Below, one piece after another: positions 43,027-51,587 of a stretch of DNA of 64,000 nucleotides. Position 1 is the stretch's first letter. The number at the start of each line of letters is the position of its first letter. The notes below the pieces were generated by a model, which was not told where the DNA came from, ran no database searches, and was given only the letters and a program-made list of their open reading frames with translations. The position numbers were made by a program, and so were the translations under genes. This DNA comes from JAGOMX01 sp041738135 (GTDB taxonomy: Bacteria > Pseudomonadota > Alphaproteobacteria > JAGOMX01), in NCBI GenBank assembly GCA_041738135.1, contig JBGSQK010000077.1, forward strand, positions 75,560 through 139,559, read 5' to 3'.

Positions 43027-43992
43027 TTATTTGATCACACGATCCATAAATTCAACCACCTTATGCATGGCGGCTTTGGCTTCGTCATAGAGGTCATGTA
43101 GAACGGGATAGGCATGGATCATGTCTTCGTGAATATCCAATGTGACATCAACGCCCGCAAGTCTTGCTTTGTTGGCTACAAGCACGCTGTGATCGTATAG
43201 CATTTCACAACCACCCACAAATATGAGCATGGGCGGCAGTCCTTTATATTCGCCGTACAAAGGATGTAGATATGGACTTAAGTGATGCTCAGGTGAAGTA
43301 TAAGCAGGGGTGTAAACGTGACTGAGAATGTCTTGTGTAAACATAGGATCTAAATCGGCCCTAGTGTGATAGGAATCCACTGAGTGCACAGGGGCTGTAG
43401 CTGGGGAAAAAGCAATGCTTCCCGAAGGTAAAGGCAAACCTAGGTCCCTTAGCTTGAGCATTAAAGAAAGAGTTAAGGTGCCCCCAGCAGAATCGCCCAT
43501 AACCACAATGTTTTTGGGATCAATGCCAGACGTTAGCAAGGCTTGATAACCAGTCAACACGTCATCTACAGCTGCAGGAAAAGGATGCTCTGGCGCTACG
43601 CGGTAATCTATTTCATAAATAACCGCATTGGTGGAGTAAGCCAGATTCGGCAAATAACCGTGATGATGTATTGTATCCTGAAGCCCGAGAACAAAACCTC
43701 CACCGTGTATATAGAAGATTACTTTTTTACCGGGGTGAGCGGGAGATATTTTAAGTCCATCTATACCTCCTATTTTCACCGATTCAGTGGTTACACCTTT
43801 AGGATATGTACCGGTTAGCTTATGGAGTATCTTGGAAAAAAGGCGAGATTTAACGCGCATTAGTTGAATCAGACACTGGCGTTTCTCCACAAGAGCTTGA
43901 CCAGACAGACCCTTAAGAACCCTGGTAACCTCTGTCGATTGCTTCTTGCCCAACCTGAGCAAGAAATGAAAGATCTCTCGTTTTAATTTCAT
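43027..43992 (-). CDS. Alpha/beta hydrolase of the hormone-sensitive-lipase (GDXG) family
   Basis: 321 residues, cytoplasmic. Oxyanion motif YIHGGGFVLG, nucleophile in VVMGDSAGGTLTL, YRVAPEHPFPAAVDDV, Asp region MLIFVGGCEMLYDHSVL and His in DIHEDMIHAYP. Hydrolyses short-chain carboxyl esters. Stand-alone gene; no start other than the ATG at 43992 fits better. Confidence 0.88.
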   Translation of the reverse strand: MKLKREIFHFLLRLGKKQSTEVTRVLKGLSGQALVEKRQCLIQLMRVKSRLFSKILHKLTGTYPKGVTTESVKIGGIDGLKISPAHPGKKVIFYIHGGGFVLGLQDTIHHHGYLPNLAYSTNAVIYEIDYRVAPEHPFPAAVDDVLTGYQALLTSGIDPKNIVVMGDSAGGTLTLSLMLKLRDLGLPLPSGSIAFSPATAPVHSVDSYHTRADLDPMFTQDILSHVYTPAYTSPEHHLSPYLHPLYGEYKGLPPMLIFVGGCEMLYDHSVLVANKARLAGVDVTLDIHEDMIHAYPVLHDLYDEAKAAMHKVVEFMDRVIK

Positions 43993-44187
43993 TAGATCGG
44001 ATACAATTCCTATGGTCTATGTATCCATTTTGGTTGATGTTAATTAAAATTTTGTTAAAATCGTTGTAACTAAATATTAACTATAGATCCATAAGTCACT
44101 GTATTCTATGGGATCATAGAATTAACAATACCTTCGTAATAATATGAAATATTACGATAATGAAAGATGATGGAGCACAAGAGATCT

Positions 44188-44880
44188 TTAATTCGCTTTA
44201 CCTGGTGCACCTCTACCAGTAACAACGATGCCCCTGGCTCTTGGTTTTAGAGGCACCTCACCTCTCTGAATACGCTGCTCATTTATCTTCTCGCGACGCG
44301 CATCAGATTCTTTTTTTAAACCAACGAGCACTTCAAATTGGGGGCTCGACTTTTTCGCAACGGGTGGGGGAGCTTGAACTGGACTCGTCATCTTTTCCAC
44401 TGCCCTGCCTGCTCTTTCATCCAGGGCCTTTACTTCCGCTGCCCTTTGTTCTTCTGTCCCAGCAAATGCCCCTGCCCTCTTCCGCTCGTCAGCTTGCGGA
44501 ACAGTGACCGCCGCGGCTGCTGCTATTAGATCATTGGTTTTTTTCATGGCTTCGGGAGACACAACCTTACCTTTTGAAGTATAATCAATATAGTTGCCCA
44601 TTTTTTCACCGGCAGCATCCAAAAACGCAGAACAAATGGGAGCTGATTTATCATCTAAACATGCCAACTGCGTTCTTTGCATCAGGGCTTTCGTTTCACT
44701 CAACTCAGCTGGCACGTTTCTGCCTTTCAGATCTTCAATCGCACGCTCATATTTGGAGTCTAAGGCATCTAACCGTCTTTGATTAGCAGCTGCAATTTCT
44801 TCCGCGCTACCCTCGATGGCCATAGCATCTGATACAATGAAGGTGAGGAGAGCTGCACAAGCTAAATAATTTATTTTCAT
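44188..44880 (-). CDS. Exported helical protein of unknown function
   Basis: 230 residues with a signal peptide (NYLACAALLTFIVSDAMA). The mature part is helical, alanine-, glutamate- and lysine-rich, with two Cys in a short loop (QLACLDDKSAPICSAF), and ends in an Arg/Gly-rich basic tail (RARGIVVTGRGAPGK). Not recognised. GGAAAAAAGCT precedes the ATG. Confidence 0.6.
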   Translation of the reverse strand: MKINYLACAALLTFIVSDAMAIEGSAEEIAAANQRRLDALDSKYERAIEDLKGRNVPAELSETKALMQRTQLACLDDKSAPICSAFLDAAGEKMGNYIDYTSKGKVVSPEAMKKTNDLIAAAAAVTVPQADERKRAGAFAGTEEQRAAEVKALDERAGRAVEKMTSPVQAPPPVAKKSSPQFEVLVGLKKESDARREKINEQRIQRGEVPLKPRARGIVVTGRGAPGKAN

Positions 44881-44972
44881 AGCTTTTTTCCTATTTAATC
44901 ACAACGAGTCCCACATATTCCTATGTTAACAAATACATATTAATTTATCGTTAATATATGGAACCAGACCAG

Positions 44973-46361
44973 CTACCATTTGATTTCCAAATTTGGTCTA
45001 GATCGTTTTAAAGCATTAACAGCGTCTCCAGTAAGTCCATCTACCTGCGTTAAATCCAACTTCTTCAAGCCCGCAACTTGCCTTAAATACCTGAGAGAGC
45101 TGTCTCTTAACACACTGTCGAATATGACTAGCTTTTTAAGATTCGTTAAGTAACTTAAACGCTCAAGGGAACGCTCAGTGGCAGTTACCACGGCCAGCGA
45201 AAGGTTGTTGATAGTTCTTATCTTCGCAAAACGCTCTGACATCAATAGCTCGTTGCCGGATACAACCAGATTTCCCGTCCTAAGAGCTTCAGCAAATCTT
45301 GCTTTGAAGCTTTGAGGCTCATGGAAATAGAGCTCATCGGAGTATCCATTTAGTACACCGTAATCATCTGGATTAATGTATTCTGGACCGATGTAGTCAT
45401 CATAAGGATAAACACCATTGGGATAGAAAAACTCAAATATGTAATCGTTATAGACACCACCGCTACCGCCATAATAATATCCATGACCTCGACCATGATG
45501 GCGTCCATGGCGATCACCTTTAAGCTTCACACCATCTTGTCCATGGCGACTCATCTTTCCTTTACGATCCCCCCTCCTCATATCTTGTTTTTCAGGAGCA
45601 GCAGGAACGGCAGGATTAATGGTTACTCCGCCAACAGGTGGCTTTACTGTCTCCACAGGCACCTTCACAATTTCTCCTCGATTCCGATCAGCTCCCCTAT
45701 CTCGGCCATCTCGGACAACTCGACCATCTCGGCTATCCCGTTCATCTCGACCAACTCGATCATCTCGGCCTACTCGACCATCTCGGCCAACTCGATCTTT
45801 TTCCACTGGCAAAGGGACAACGATAATCTTGCCCTGATCACCCCTGGTATTGGCCCTTTCACCCTCCATACGGTCACGACCATCATTCCCTTTACGTTGA
45901 TCGTGTTCTCGCATGCTACCAGCACGACCATCATTGCCCTTGCGTTGATCGAGGCCTCGCATTCTATCAGCATTTGGCTGTTCAACCACTACACCCCCAC
46001 CCTTTAACTCCGGATTCAAAGGCCTGTCTGATTTAGGCACATCAATAATTCGTGGCTTATCTATTACGGGTGCAGGAGCAACGGGTGCTTCTCTCACTTG
46101 AGGAGGAGGAGGAGGAGGAGGAGGAGGTGGTGGAGGAGGTGGTGGAGGAGGCAAAACCTGTGGTTGCGGTGCAGGAGCAGGCATCACAGGTGCCATTTGT
46201 TGTGCAGGCGGAGGTGGTGGTGGGGCCTGTTGCATCCGCTCGCCCATATTTCGACCGCGCTCATCATCTCTCGCAGAAGCGACCGGAGAAGAAGAAATTA
46301 TAAATGAAATGATTGAAATGCTAGCAAAAAGAACTGCTGATTTATTAGACACCCTAAACAT
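44973..46361 (-). CDS. Exported polyproline / Arg-Asp-Gly-repeat / LRR protein
   Basis: 462 residues from the ATG at 46361, which has GTGGGG six bases upstream; a GTG four codons earlier is possible. Layout: signal peptide to about residue 30; two polyproline blocks (a run of six and one of seventeen prolines, around residues 45-90); a long disordered charged region with tandem units of R-x-G-R-D (VGRDGRVGRDDRVGRDERD); a His/Gly/Tyr-rich hinge (GRHHGRGHGYYYGG); then a C-terminal LRR-like part (NLKKLVIFDSVLRDSSLRYL, GLKKLDLTQVDGLT). Polyproline tracts bind profilin/SH3/EVH1 domains in eukaryotes, LRRs bind proteins; together they suggest a surface or host-directed adaptor. No family recognised. 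Confidence 0.7.
   Translation of the reverse strand: MFRVSNKSAVLFASISIISFIISSSPVASARDDERGRNMGERMQQAPPPPPPAQQMAPVMPAPAPQPQVLPPPPPPPPPPPPPPPPPQVREAPVAPAPVIDKPRIIDVPKSDRPLNPELKGGGVVVEQPNADRMRGLDQRKGNDGRAGSMREHDQRKGNDGRDRMEGERANTRGDQGKIIVVPLPVEKDRVGRDGRVGRDDRVGRDERDSRDGRVVRDGRDRGADRNRGEIVKVPVETVKPPVGGVTINPAVPAAPEKQDMRRGDRKGKMSRHGQDGVKLKGDRHGRHHGRGHGYYYGGSGGVYNDYIFEFFYPNGVYPYDDYIGPEYINPDDYGVLNGYSDELYFHEPQSFKARFAEALRTGNLVVSGNELLMSERFAKIRTINNLSLAVVTATERSLERLSYLTNLKKLVIFDSVLRDSSLRYLRQVAGLKKLDLTQVDGLTGDAVNALKRSRPNLEIKW
46101..46149. repeat. Trinucleotide run encoding polyproline
   Basis: A near-perfect GGA/GGT triplet tract on the plus strand (CCT/ACC/TCC on the coding strand) gives the 17-proline stretch. 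Tracts of this kind change length by slippage in steps of three, so the proline run may vary between strains without breaking the gene. Confidence 0.8.
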
Positions 46362-46549
46362 ACTACACCCCACAAGAAAATAATTTCCTATGTATATATT
46401 GTAACATAATTTATTAAAGATATTTTATATTATTTTTTATTAATAAACAATAATAAGATTACTGTTGTAACTAGAGTGACAAGCCTATTAAAACCCCTTA
46501 TTTCATCCGGGAGGAACTTAAGGTCATGACACATTGACCATATGACTTT

Positions 46550-47389
46550 CTAAGCCCTGCCTTCAGCCAATAGTGAGCTAATACCCTCTCGGTAGGTAGG
46601 ATACTTCAACTTCACACCCAAGTCAGACTTTATCTTATCATTACACACGCGACGATTGTCGCTGTAAAAGCGTTTAGCCATGGGGGAAAGATGCGCGTCT
46701 TCATATGGAATTAAAGGTGGATAACTAATAGCCAGTTGGTCGCATACATATTCAATCACTTCTTTGGAAGAGCAAGGCTCGTCATCGGCAAGGTTATAGA
46801 TTTGCCCAGGCGATGGATGTGCGATGCTGGCTTGCAATACTTGCACAATATCTTCCACATGAATGCGAGAAAAATACTGTCCGGGTTTATCTATGCGTTG
46901 AGCCTGGCCGGTAAGAACTCTTTCTAACATGGAACGGCCTGGGCCATAAATGCCAGACAAACGGAAGATGTGCACCGGTAAATTGTGTTCGTTATATAGC
47001 TCTGCCCAAGAATTCTCCGCCGCAAGCCGTGCTTGAGTGATAGGATCCGAAGGCGCGCAATCGGAAGTTTCATCAACCCAAGCCCCTTGCTTATCACCAT
47101 ACACACCTGTGCTCGAAAGATAACCGACCCACTGCAGATTTGGATGATCGATTAAATCTTGGCGGTGATGCTTTAATACGGGATCCTGTGCATTTTTAGG
47201 AGGAATAGATATTAAGAAATGCGTATGCTGAAATAGAATGTCTCTGGGTATAGGATGACTTACATCGAACAGCAACAAGTTCTCATTGGTGCGAGATGTG
47301 CCTGTAACCGCTGCCCCATCACATTTAACCTTCTGCGCGAATGCCTGTGCCACATATCCATAACCAAAACAAAGGTAGTTTTTGCTCAT
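46550..47389 (-). CDS. NAD(P)-dependent epimerase/dehydratase-like protein
   Basis: 279 residues, extended SDR fold. YLCFGYGYVAQAFAQK is the dinucleotide-binding loop (G-x-G-x-x-A), YLSSTGVYGD holds the Ser/Thr-Tyr active site, and FRLSGIYGPGRSMLERV and YFSRIHVEDIVQVLQASI are typical later motifs of the YeeZ-like group. Substrate unknown. ATG at 47389 (MSKNYL) fits AAGG nine bases upstream; an in-frame TTG three codons earlier is less likely. Confidence 0.85.
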   Translation of the reverse strand: MSKNYLCFGYGYVAQAFAQKVKCDGAAVTGTSRTNENLLLFDVSHPIPRDILFQHTHFLISIPPKNAQDPVLKHHRQDLIDHPNLQWVGYLSSTGVYGDKQGAWVDETSDCAPSDPITQARLAAENSWAELYNEHNLPVHIFRLSGIYGPGRSMLERVLTGQAQRIDKPGQYFSRIHVEDIVQVLQASIAHPSPGQIYNLADDEPCSSKEVIEYVCDQLAISYPPLIPYEDAHLSPMAKRFYSDNRRVCNDKIKSDLGVKLKYPTYREGISSLLAEGRA

Positions 47390-47455
47390 TCGTTTCAACC
47401 TTAAGTATAATTTATGTTATAATATAGTATAGTCCTGGATTTATAGGTGTGCATT

Positions 47456-47812
47456 ATGTACCAAGTATTACCTGAAAGCAGTGGCAACGTTATCGGCTTT
47501 AAGGTCATCGGCGACCTTGATTCAGCTGAATACAAAGAACTATTTGATCTCACAGATAAGCTCATCGCTCAGCATGGCAGAATCCGAGTATTGTCTGACC
47601 TCCGAGAATATAAAGCCTTACACGTCCTAGATGCCATATCGGCTCTACCGAAGCGATATCAAGATGCACATTTTGTCGATAAAAAAGCCGTCATATCCGA
47701 TGACAAATGGATTCATGCCATGACCAACTTTACGGCACCATTTCATCTGACGAAAATAAAGCTATTCCGCGGCAATGAAATAGACAAAGCCTGGGAATGG
47801 ATCCGTGAGTAG
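47456..47812 (+). CDS. SpoIIAA-like (STAS-fold) small protein
   Basis: 118 residues matching the SpoIIAA-like family: VIGFKVIGDLDSAEYKELF, RIRVLSDLREYKALH, AVISDDKWIHAMTNFTAPF, and the ending IKLFRGNEIDKAWEWIRE. Often found alone in genomes, role unproven, possibly lipid or ligand binding. ATG at 47456 with TAGGTG upstream is preferred over the ATG at 47447. Divergent from the epimerase gene with about 65 bases between starts. Confidence 0.82.
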   Translation: MYQVLPESSGNVIGFKVIGDLDSAEYKELFDLTDKLIAQHGRIRVLSDLREYKALHVLDAISALPKRYQDAHFVDKKAVISDDKWIHAMTNFTAPFHLTKIKLFRGNEIDKAWEWIRE

Positions 47813-47830
47813 ACCATATTACCCCACACC

Positions 47831-47948
47831 CGTCATTGCGAGGCCCCTCTTAAGGCGTGGCAATCTACTTTGGTCTGGCAGTTTCACATAGTATTTCTGC
47901 AGCGAAAAAAAGTAGATTGCCACGCCCCAAGAGGGGCTAGCAATGACG
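47831..47948. repeat. Palindromic repeat family B, well-preserved copy
   Basis: 118 bases. Left arm begins CGTCATTGCGAGGCCCCTCT, right arm ends AGAGGGGCTAGCAATGACG. Inner arms GGCGTGGCAATCTACTTT and AAAGTAGATTGCCACGCC are perfect complements. No protein, no transposase: a non-autonomous palindromic element that would fold into a long hairpin in RNA. A second, diverged copy is at 7957-8070. Confidence 0.85.
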
Positions 47949-47988
47949 TTTTTAGTCAAAAGAACCCCAGCCGTAACAATCTAAATCA

Positions 47989-48267
47989 TTACTTCCCACA
48001 CAACTTCGCACCAGCAGTTGCCGCCACCACTTCTGCTGGCAGATTCTGCTGAGCAGCAAGCCTATCATACTCCGCACGACGCTTGCTGTTAATATCGTCT
48101 GCAACAGATTGGCCTTCTGGCTTTTTCGCCTGTACGTATCCTTTGCAATCTTCCGCAATGAGACCTGCGTTTTTTGCCTCAGAAGCACTCATAGCAGCAG
48201 CTGGCATAGACATAGCACCGGTCATTAATACCAGAGAGAGCCCTTTAACTAACATATGTCGAGTCAT
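47989..48267 (-). CDS. ydbL: YdbL-family periplasmic protein (DUF1318)
   Basis: 92 residues with a signal peptide (GLSLVLMTGAMSMPAAAM), then KNAGLIAEDCKGYVQ and ADDINSKRRAEYDRLAAQ, the DUF1318 core (family wording: NAKR..Y..IA). Third gene of the ydbH-ynbE-ydbL cluster, 20 bases after ynbE, as in enterobacteria. In Escherichia coli YdbL is a periplasmic partner of the YdbH-YnbE bridge. Two Cys near the ends (EDCKG, KLCGK) may form a disulfide. Confidence 0.85.
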   Translation of the reverse strand: MTRHMLVKGLSLVLMTGAMSMPAAAMSASEAKNAGLIAEDCKGYVQAKKPEGQSVADDINSKRRAEYDRLAAQQNLPAEVVAATAGAKLCGK

Positions 48268-48287
48268 AATAACGTTCCTTAAGTTGC

Positions 48288-48494
48288 TTAGAAAATCTCT
48301 GGACGAGACTTAACTAGGTTATCCACATTTTTTTCAAGCTTTACACGAACTTCGTGATCAATCTTGATGTTCAGATCAATGCGCACTGGTTTTTCTGGTG
48401 CTTCCAACGTGACTGTTGGATTACAGGCACATAAACACAAAAGGCTTATGCCTAAACCTGATTGTATAAAACGATCTTTTGAATATATATTCAT
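48288..48494 (-). CDS. ynbE: YnbE-family outer-membrane lipoprotein
   Basis: 68 residues. Lipobox LLCLCAC, then NPTVTLEAPEKPVRIDLNIK and IDHEVRVKLEKNVDNL, the complete YnbE pattern. Sits 10 bases after ydbH. In Escherichia coli this lipoprotein stacks onto the C-terminus of YdbH by beta-strand augmentation to complete a bridge between the two membranes. Same position here supports the same role. Confidence 0.88.
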   Translation of the reverse strand: MNIYSKDRFIQSGLGISLLCLCACNPTVTLEAPEKPVRIDLNIKIDHEVRVKLEKNVDNLVKSRPEIF

Positions 48495-48504
48495 ATGACT
48501 TCCA

Positions 48505-50130
48505 TTACTTTGCTTGTTTCTTTAGGTCTTTGATATCCGCCTCAAAACTTTGAATTGTCGCTTCCAATGCCTCAAGGATTTTACCAGTCAGATTGATTTT
48601 GAAATCAAAACTGCGACCTTCCAACAGTTTAGGGTTTTTTCCTTTAATGTCAAGGACCAGCTCCAGCTCTTTATACCGAGGCTTATTGATGTCTAACTTA
48701 CCTTCTTGGTAGGTAAAGTTTTGTAAGGCCTTCGCCGCCAAAAGCAGATTTGAGTCCGTACTTTGCAAGGCAGCATCCCATTGATAAGCCACGTAACCTG
48801 GTTCAACACTGCTCATCAACCCGTTCTCAATGGCCAAGGAATGATCTCCAAAAATACGAATGGGAATCTTGCCATCTAATAAACCATTGGCCGTTACCTT
48901 CTGCAATTCAAGATGCGTGAGCAAAGGTTGTAACGAGATTTTATCGAGAGTGAGCATCAGTGATTGTTCGCTTGGCAAAGGCCACAATACGCATGATGTC
49001 AACTGCGCTTTTCCGCCCCAAACATTTCCTTTAGCTTGAGCCAGGGTGATTATAGAATCGTCCATTACTAGGTTCAGTTCTAGTTGTGATAAGTTCATAA
49101 TGGGAGACTCAACTATATCCACAAACACTTTCTGTTGTGTGGCAATTTTTGGCCACACATGCTCGATGGGAACCTTAAAACTCACACCCTTCACGTTTAT
49201 GGTTTCATATAAAAAGTTTCCTTTTTCTACGATCAGCTTGCCTGAGGGTGTGAAGCGCGCATCTTCCCATGCCAAAGTCCCCTCACCTTTTAATACCATG
49301 CTATAGGATGCTATTTTATTCAATACATCATGACCGAAAATGCGTAAAGGAAGTTTTTGTGAATCCAGTTCCAAGGATGGAACTTTAAAACTAAAGAGTC
49401 CGGCGCTTGGACCCGAAAAACCTCCATCGATTTTAAGAAAGATCTCGTGGTTTTCATTTGTTATTAGAGCATTCACATGCAGCGGCGCCCCAAATGTTTG
49501 CTCGGCTTTCACACTCAGAGTAAGTGCAACAGGGATATCCTTCAGACGAACTTCTTCTATGGATAAATCAGCTGTTAACTTGCCTGCAGCAAGAGTTAGA
49601 TTAATGCGACCGCCCTTTGACTGTGGTGTGGGTAGTATGGTTGAGGTTAGAAATAATTGATGCCCACCCACTTTATCCAACGAACCACTTATATTGCCGT
49701 TGATTTGGAAGGTTTCAGCTATGAAATGGGCAACAGGAAAGACCACTGAGATTTCTTGAATTTCAAAATGTGAAATGTCCGCAGGTATTCGATCAAGCTG
49801 ACCAATCACGTTGGGAATCTCAAAGGCTAAATCTTCTTCTACCTTGGGTGTAAGCTTCACCCCCTTCACCATAACTTCACTCAAACGGCCCAAAAGCAAG
49901 TCCTTCGCAGTGAAATGAATTAAAACCGAAGAGATATGCGTTGATTGGTCGCCACTATACAAATCCTTCATTTCAAGAGAATTCCAGTTCAGATTGACCT
50001 CACCAATCTTCCAAGAATATGTATTGAAGGAATAAGCAACAATTAGTCTGGGTAAAAGCAAATAGCATAAAAGCAATAATGCGCCCAAGGCTAACCCCAG
50101 GCGCACTATGAATTTAGATAAATGGTTCAT
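48505..50130 (-). CDS. ydbH: YdbH-like AsmA-family intermembrane lipid-transport protein
   Basis: 541 residues. One N-terminal membrane anchor (LGLALGALLLLCYLLLPRLI), then a long all-beta chain of repeating amphipathic strands typical of AsmA/TamB-like lipid grooves, with the conserved YdbH C-terminal segment (VAYQWDAALQSTDSNLLLAA, NFTYQEGKLDINKPRYKELE, LDIKGKNPKLLEGRSFDFKI). Shorter than the enterobacterial form (roughly 880 residues), suggesting a shorter groove or loss of inner repeats. In Escherichia coli YdbH shares with TamB and YhdP the carriage of phospholipids to the outer membrane. Directly follows mlaC (5 bases). Confidence 0.85.
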   Translation of the reverse strand: MNHLSKFIVRLGLALGALLLLCYLLLPRLIVAYSFNTYSWKIGEVNLNWNSLEMKDLYSGDQSTHISSVLIHFTAKDLLLGRLSEVMVKGVKLTPKVEEDLAFEIPNVIGQLDRIPADISHFEIQEISVVFPVAHFIAETFQINGNISGSLDKVGGHQLFLTSTILPTPQSKGGRINLTLAAGKLTADLSIEEVRLKDIPVALTLSVKAEQTFGAPLHVNALITNENHEIFLKIDGGFSGPSAGLFSFKVPSLELDSQKLPLRIFGHDVLNKIASYSMVLKGEGTLAWEDARFTPSGKLIVEKGNFLYETINVKGVSFKVPIEHVWPKIATQQKVFVDIVESPIMNLSQLELNLVMDDSIITLAQAKGNVWGGKAQLTSCVLWPLPSEQSLMLTLDKISLQPLLTHLELQKVTANGLLDGKIPIRIFGDHSLAIENGLMSSVEPGYVAYQWDAALQSTDSNLLLAAKALQNFTYQEGKLDINKPRYKELELVLDIKGKNPKLLEGRSFDFKINLTGKILEALEATIQSFEADIKDLKKQAK

Positions 50131-50135
50131 TTGAG

Positions 50136-50753
50136 TTAGTTATTTTTACGAGCTGCTTTGTTTTCTCGTAATGACATTATTAATCCGTCCAACTTACCAC
50201 CATGGGCACCCAGGATAGAAGCATACTCGGAACGATGGGTAATGCACATGCTGACTTCATTCACATGAATGTCGTACACCTTAAATTGACCACCTTTGTT
50301 ATAAAGCTTCCAGCGAATATTCACCGGCTCACGAGCCGATCCTTGCACCTTTGCATTAACCCAGACAGCGCCATCGGCTTCATCCTTGCGAGACCCGTGC
50401 ACCTTCATGGTTTCATCTTTATAGCTGTCAAACTGAGACGTATAAGTATCAACCATATTTTGCTCGAATAGCTTCAAGAATTCGGTTTTTTGTTGTTCAG
50501 TGGCCTGCTTCCAATAGCGACTAAGCACAAACTTCCCGATAGACTTCATATCAAAATTTTGAACAAGAAGAGTACGAAAATGCTCTTTCTTTTGATTCAT
50601 ATCATCGGTGGATCGAATAAGTGTAATGATCTTATTACCCAAATCGCTGACAAATTTTTCCTCAGGCGTCAGCTGTTTCACTTCGTCTGCAGCATGCATT
50701 TGAGTGGATACTAAAAACAGGAATCCTAATATAATTTTAAAATGACTCATCAT
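50136..50753 (-). CDS. mlaC: MlaC/Ttg2-family periplasmic phospholipid-binding protein
   Basis: 205 residues. Signal peptide (SHFKIILGFLFLVSTQMHAA), then FVSDLGNKIITLI, FDMKSIGKFVLSRYWKQATE, YTSQFDSYKDETMKVHG, and IRWKLYNKGGQFKVYDIHVN with the Tyr/Asp of the closing strand. MlaC shuttles phospholipid between MlaA and the MlaFEDB transporter. Its likely start at 50753 lies inside the end of mlaA (17-base overlap), which points to coupling. Its ABC partner (mlaFED) is not in this cluster. Confidence 0.88.
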   Translation of the reverse strand: MMSHFKIILGFLFLVSTQMHAADEVKQLTPEEKFVSDLGNKIITLIRSTDDMNQKKEHFRTLLVQNFDMKSIGKFVLSRYWKQATEQQKTEFLKLFEQNMVDTYTSQFDSYKDETMKVHGSRKDEADGAVWVNAKVQGSAREPVNIRWKLYNKGGQFKVYDIHVNEVSMCITHRSEYASILGAHGGKLDGLIMSLRENKAARKNN

Positions 50754-51486
50754 TAAACTCACTTTCTGTTGGTTTTGGTGAATCTTCTTCATCTGTGCTC
50801 ACTCTTGTTTGCCAGTAAAGACTTCTCACTCTAGAATAAGGATCTATAGCCTTTTCTATTTCGTCTGTAAAGCCCCTTGCTTCCGTGCGTCTGTCAAGCA
50901 TTTCAACGCCGTCGCGGGTATACCATAGCCAATCCAGGTCATTATTCCAAAGCACCCAATTAACAGGGTTGATAATAATATCCGCTGTAAGACCGGTTAA
51001 ATCGCGCGGCGTTGTTGGCCCAAGAATTGGAATGATTAAATAAGGACCACTAGGCACACCAATACCTGTAAGGGTCTCGCCAAAGTCACTGCCATGATAA
51101 TCAAGACCCATATCAGTTGCCACATCAAAAAGCCCACCAATGCCAATGGTTGTATTAATCATAGTACGCACAACTGTTTGACCTGCTTTCATGCCATCCA
51201 ACTGTAACAAATCATTGACCAAGGTAACTGGTGATTTTAAATTGGTCAAAAAGTTACGAACGCCTTTTCGCAAAGGACTCGGAACGATACCATAAACCTC
51301 GGAAATAGGCCTAAAAAGGACCTTATCAATGCCCCAGTTCACATCAAACATGAAACGGTTATAACTTTCCAAGGGATCATAGATCTCTTGATTAACAACT
51401 TCCGCAGAATCTTTATCAGTGGTTTCGGCACAGAGGTGAGTTTGGCCTAACAGAAAGATAAATGCTGCCCATAAGAAATTACGCAT
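50737..51486 (-). CDS. mlaA: MlaA (VacJ) outer-membrane phospholipid-removal protein
   Basis: 249 residues from the ATG at 51486, which follows GAGGG by a few bases (an upstream ATG at 51525 is in frame). Body has YDPLESYNRFMFDVNWGIDK, PSPLRKGVRNFLTNLKSPVT, LDYHGSDFGETLTGIGVPSG and YLIIPILGPTTPRDLTG, all standard VacJ. MlaA extracts misplaced phospholipid from the outer leaflet. The lipidation box is degraded: THLC instead of L-S-G-C, so it may be secreted without lipidation or use a variant site. First gene of mlaA-mlaC-ydbH-ynbE-ydbL. Confidence 0.9.
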   Translation of the reverse strand: MRNFLWAAFIFLLGQTHLCAETTDKDSAEVVNQEIYDPLESYNRFMFDVNWGIDKVLFRPISEVYGIVPSPLRKGVRNFLTNLKSPVTLVNDLLQLDGMKAGQTVVRTMINTTIGIGGLFDVATDMGLDYHGSDFGETLTGIGVPSGPYLIIPILGPTTPRDLTGLTADIIINPVNWVLWNNDLDWLWYTRDGVEMLDRRTEARGFTDEIEKAIDPYSRVRSLYWQTRVSTDEEDSPKPTESEFNDESF

Positions 51487-51587
51487 CAAACCCTCGCTTT
51501 TACGATTATTAGTCATGTTGTTCATAAGCCCAGCTCTTTATATATTAGACCACAATGCAGCATCATATCAGAACTCAACATTGTGAT

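Noticed and set aside
46052..46307. Poly-Glu and poly-Arg frames on the plus strand
   Set aside because: They are the other readings of the polyproline triplet run in the minus-strand gene.
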